A DNA stretch of 64,000 nt from Actinomycetes bacterium (GTDB lineage Bacteria > Actinomycetota > Actinomycetes > Propionibacteriales > Propionibacteriaceae): NCBI GenBank assembly GCA_023458095.1, contig JAEXAS010000004.1:1-64000 (forward strand). The letters run 5' to 3'. Numbering within the stretch: position 1 is the stretch's first letter; every line of letters begins with the position of its first letter. Positions 60,067 through 64,000 of this stretch are shown piece after piece. Under the pieces are notes generated by a model. It was not told where the DNA came from, ran no database searches, and saw only the letters and a list, made by a program, of their open reading frames with translations. The position numbers and the translations under genes are program-made.

Positions 60067-61256
60067 ATGGGAACCGCACTCGTCGTCAGTCGTAACCCAC
60101 GAGTCATCCAACTCGTACAGCAATCATGGGGACCGGACATTCAGCCGGTCACTCCCGACAACTTCCCCCCGAACGTCCAGGCCCTGCTGGCTGAGATGGG
60201 CGATGCGCCCATGCCCGCCGTGGTGGTCCTGGATCCCGCAGACCGTTTGCAGGACGCCCTCTATGTGGCAGCCGACCTGGACCAGAGCTTTGGCATCCCG
60301 GTCGTCCTGGTGAGCGACCGTGCCGCCGAAATCGGCCTGGCCGCGATGCGTTCTGGTGTGCGGGACATCGTTCACCCCATGGCACCGTTGGAGGAGATGA
60401 AACAGGCGTTGGATAGGGCCGCCAGCCATACCGCGTCTGAAAGCGCCCAGCCCGGATCGCCGGGCGCTGCTTCCCAACGGGGGAAGGTGGTCACGGTGGC
60501 CTCGCCGAAAGGCGGTGTGGGAAAGACCACCGTGTCCACCAACCTGGCAGTCGGTTTGGCTATGCGCGAACCGAACTCCACGGTTCTGGTGGACCTGGAC
60601 ATTCACTTCGGCGATGTCGGCAGCGCGCTGAACATCTCTCCGGAGTTCACCCTTCCCGACATGGTCCACGGGCCCAGCGCCTTGGACTCGGTGGCCCTGA
60701 AGTCCTACCTGACTCAACACCAGACCGGATTGTTCGTCGTGCCCGGCTCCGATTCGCCGGCGGCCGCGGACGCCGTCAGCCCCAAGGAGATCGGCAATCT
60801 GCTGAACACCTTGGCCAGCCAGTTCAAGTACGTGGTGGTGGACACCGCCCCCGGCCTGAGCGAGCACACCCTGACCGTCCTGGATCAGACCGACATTCTG
60901 GTGCTGGTGACCAGCCTTGATGTGCCCGGCGTGCGCGGGCTACACAAGGAACTCGACACCCTGCGTGACATCAGCATCGTGCTGGACTCCCGCTACGTCG
61001 TCATCAACTTCATGCACCCCAGCCGGGGTCTGTCGGTGGGCGATGTGGAGGCGAGCATCGGACGCAAGGTGGACTTCCAGGTGCCCCAGTCCAATGCGGT
61101 GCCGATCTCCACCAATCAGGGCGTTCCGCTGCTCCAAGCCGGCAGCAAGGACGTCGTCGCCAAGCAGTTGCGGGCCCTGGTCGAGACCGTCGTCGAAGGC
61201 GACAAGGCAGCCAAGGGTCGGCGTTTCCTCGACTTCGCGAAGAAGGGGGATAAGAA

Positions 61257-61260
<4 letters not shown>
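60067..61260 (+). CDS. cpaE: TadZ/CpaE-like ATPase
   Basis: A 397-residue protein that places the Tad machine in the cell. Residues 1-125 resemble an atypical receiver domain; residues 140-380 are a ParA/MinD-type ATPase with the deviant Walker A motif SPKGGVGKTTVSTNLAVGLA and VVVDTAPGLSEH as Walker B. It starts six bases after cpaB and its stop overlaps the cpaF start (ATGA). Confidence 0.92.
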
Positions 61261-62800
<1,540 letters not shown>

Positions 62801-62804
<4 letters not shown>

Positions 62805-63727
62805 GCCCTCAACTAATCCTTGCCTGGGCCTTCATCGGCGTCGGCAGCGTCATCGTCTTCGTGCTGATGCTGCTGCCTACCCACAAGGTCGCGCTGGAGC
62901 GGCGCCGCTTCGGTGCGGCAGAAGGCACCAGCAACCTCACCCGGATCGCCGATCGGGCAACCGCAGCCGTGGAACGCCTGCTGGCTGGGCGTGGCAACTC
63001 CTTCAACTCCATCTTGGAAGAAGCCGGAGTTCACACGCCGCTGAAGGACCTGGTCGTGATCGTGTTCGCGATCTGCATGGCGTTCTTTGCTCTCGGCTTG
63101 GTGCTGGGCAACCCGTTGCTGGGTTTCCTGTTGGCCGTGGCGACGCCGATTGTCGCGCGACTCCTGCTGTCCTTCATGGCCGGACGGCGCCGCAGCAAGT
63201 TCGAGTCCCAACTCGATGAAACCCTGCAGATGATGGCCGGCAGCCTGCGCGCCGGGTACAGCCTGCCGCAGGCCTTGGCCACCATCGGCCAGGAAGGCGC
63301 GCCGCCGACCTCCTTGGAGTTTGCTCGCGTCACCAACGAGGTCCGGGTGGGACGTCCCTTGCCGGATGCTCTGGATGATGTCGCTGAGCGGATGCGCAAC
63401 GAGGACTTCTACTGGGTCACTCAGGCCATCGGTATCAACCGCGAAGTGGGCGGCAACCTTGCCGACGTGCTCGATGGGGTCAGCAAGACGATCCGGCAGC
63501 GGGCGGAGATCCGCGGTCAGGTGAAGTCGCTGGCTGCAGACGGCCAACTGTCGGCCATCATCTTGATGGCGCTGCCGTTCGTGGTGGCGATCTTCTTGAT
63601 GATCGCCAGTCCCAAGTACATCGGCCAGATGATCAGTCCGCTGGGCTTCATCATGCTCGCCGTCGGCGCGGTCATGATGATCATCGGTGGCATCTGGCTG
63701 TACAAGATCATCAACTTGAAGTTCTAG
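62801..63727 (+). CDS. tadB: Tad pilus inner-membrane protein TadB
   Basis: A 308-residue GspF/TadB family membrane protein, the platform on which CpaF acts. The GTG at 62801 overlaps the cpaF stop. Hydrophobic helices occur at the N-terminus (LILAWAFIGVGSVIVFVLML), twice around residues 85-125, and at the C-terminus (FIMLAVGAVMMIIGGIWLY). The GspF core with SLRAGYSLPQALATI and EVGGNLADVLDGVSKTIRQR is clear. Confidence 0.95.
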
Positions 63728-63737
63728 GAGGAGCGCC

Positions 63738-64000
63738 ATGAATCCCATATTCGCACTCGGTCTGCTCCTCGCTGCCGCAGGCATGGGCCTGCTGTGGTGG
63801 CTGGTCTTGGGCGGTGCCACCAGTGGGCGCCGTCAGGTCCTGGCCAACCTGAATCGCGACATCCAGGCCACCGACACCGCCGCTCAAGGTGAACAGGCTC
63901 AGTCCGAACTGGCCGAGGCGCTGCGCCGCCGCACCCCGCCGGGGCTGGTCAAGAACCTGAATAAGCTGTGGGCCGCCGCCGGTCGCCCGGACGCCTGGCC
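63738..64000 (+). CDS. tadC: Tad pilus inner-membrane protein TadC, N-terminal part
   Basis: The gene is cut by the right edge. ATG 63738 follows TAGGAGGAGCGCC and opens with MNPIFALGLLLAAAGMGLLW, a membrane helix, then a cytoplasmic region (RRQVLANLNRDIQATD). Position after tadB and the general layout indicate TadC. The conserved core lies outside the window. Confidence 0.8.
   Translation, partial: MNPIFALGLLLAAAGMGLLWWLVLGGATSGRRQVLANLNRDIQATDTAAQGEQAQSELAEALRRRTPPGLVKNLNKLWAAAGRPDAW

Overview
The window is a high-GC actinobacterial chromosome segment with no rRNA, phage or insertion-sequence genes. GTP-type PEP carboxykinase, pyruvate carboxylase, a LytR-CpsA-Psr protein, DivIVA-like coiled coils, a FolP2-type protein and a scattered CCCTTCGACAAGCTCAGGG element suggest Actinomycetia, perhaps Propionibacteriaceae. 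That placement is inference, not a database result.

Layout. (1) 1-9946: a type I-C CRISPR-Cas locus read right to left: cas3, cas5c, cas8c (with an in-frame internal start for the small subunit Cas11c), cas7c, cas4, cas1, cas2, leader, then an array of at least 34 identical 37-base repeats that runs off the left edge. An in-frame TAG lies near the expected cas8c start. (2) 10065-12187: two coupled genes upstream of cas3, an unknown protein and a DUF4143-type ATPase. (3) 12309-20196: a 38-base palindrome, a 2Fe-2S ferredoxin, a repeat-rich gap, tRNA-Arg, pckG, a secreted protein, an old-yellow-enzyme oxidoreductase, a methyltransferase, a cation/proton antiporter and tRNA-Ser(GCT). (4) 20660-30568: a small membrane protein with a PH-domain protein, an LCP ligase, tRNA-Ser(TGA), a quinone oxidoreductase, a GCS2-type ligase, a glutamine amidotransferase, and an overlapping run of two coiled-coil proteins plus an aldo/keto reductase. 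(5) 30691-46983: thrC, pfkA, a PhzF-like protein, ilvD, DUF3422, an aminotransferase, an FMN reductase, a divergent SDR/TetR pair, pdxH, a FolP2-like protein, a secreted peptidase and a HEPN/MNT toxin-antitoxin pair. (6) 47071-56093: pyruvate carboxylase, a patatin-like protein without its nucleophile, an ATP-grasp/alpha-E fusion with a transglutaminase, a small acetyltransferase and an amidase lipoprotein. (7) 56100-64000: a Tad (Flp) pilus locus in two divergent parts, tadE-tadG leftward and flp-cpaB-cpaE-cpaF-tadB-tadC rightward, cut by the right edge.

Most notable: the Tad intergenic regions carry seven copies of a GTCACCC-N4-GGGTGAC-like palindrome, one about 15 bases upstream of a good flp promoter, which looks like the operator set of an unidentified regulator. 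Also notable: the amber codon in cas8c beside an intact cas11c start; an HTH-nucleotidyltransferase antitoxin whose start codon sits inside a palindrome; a patatin-like pseudoenzyme; and long palindromes at 12309, 35334 and 40563.
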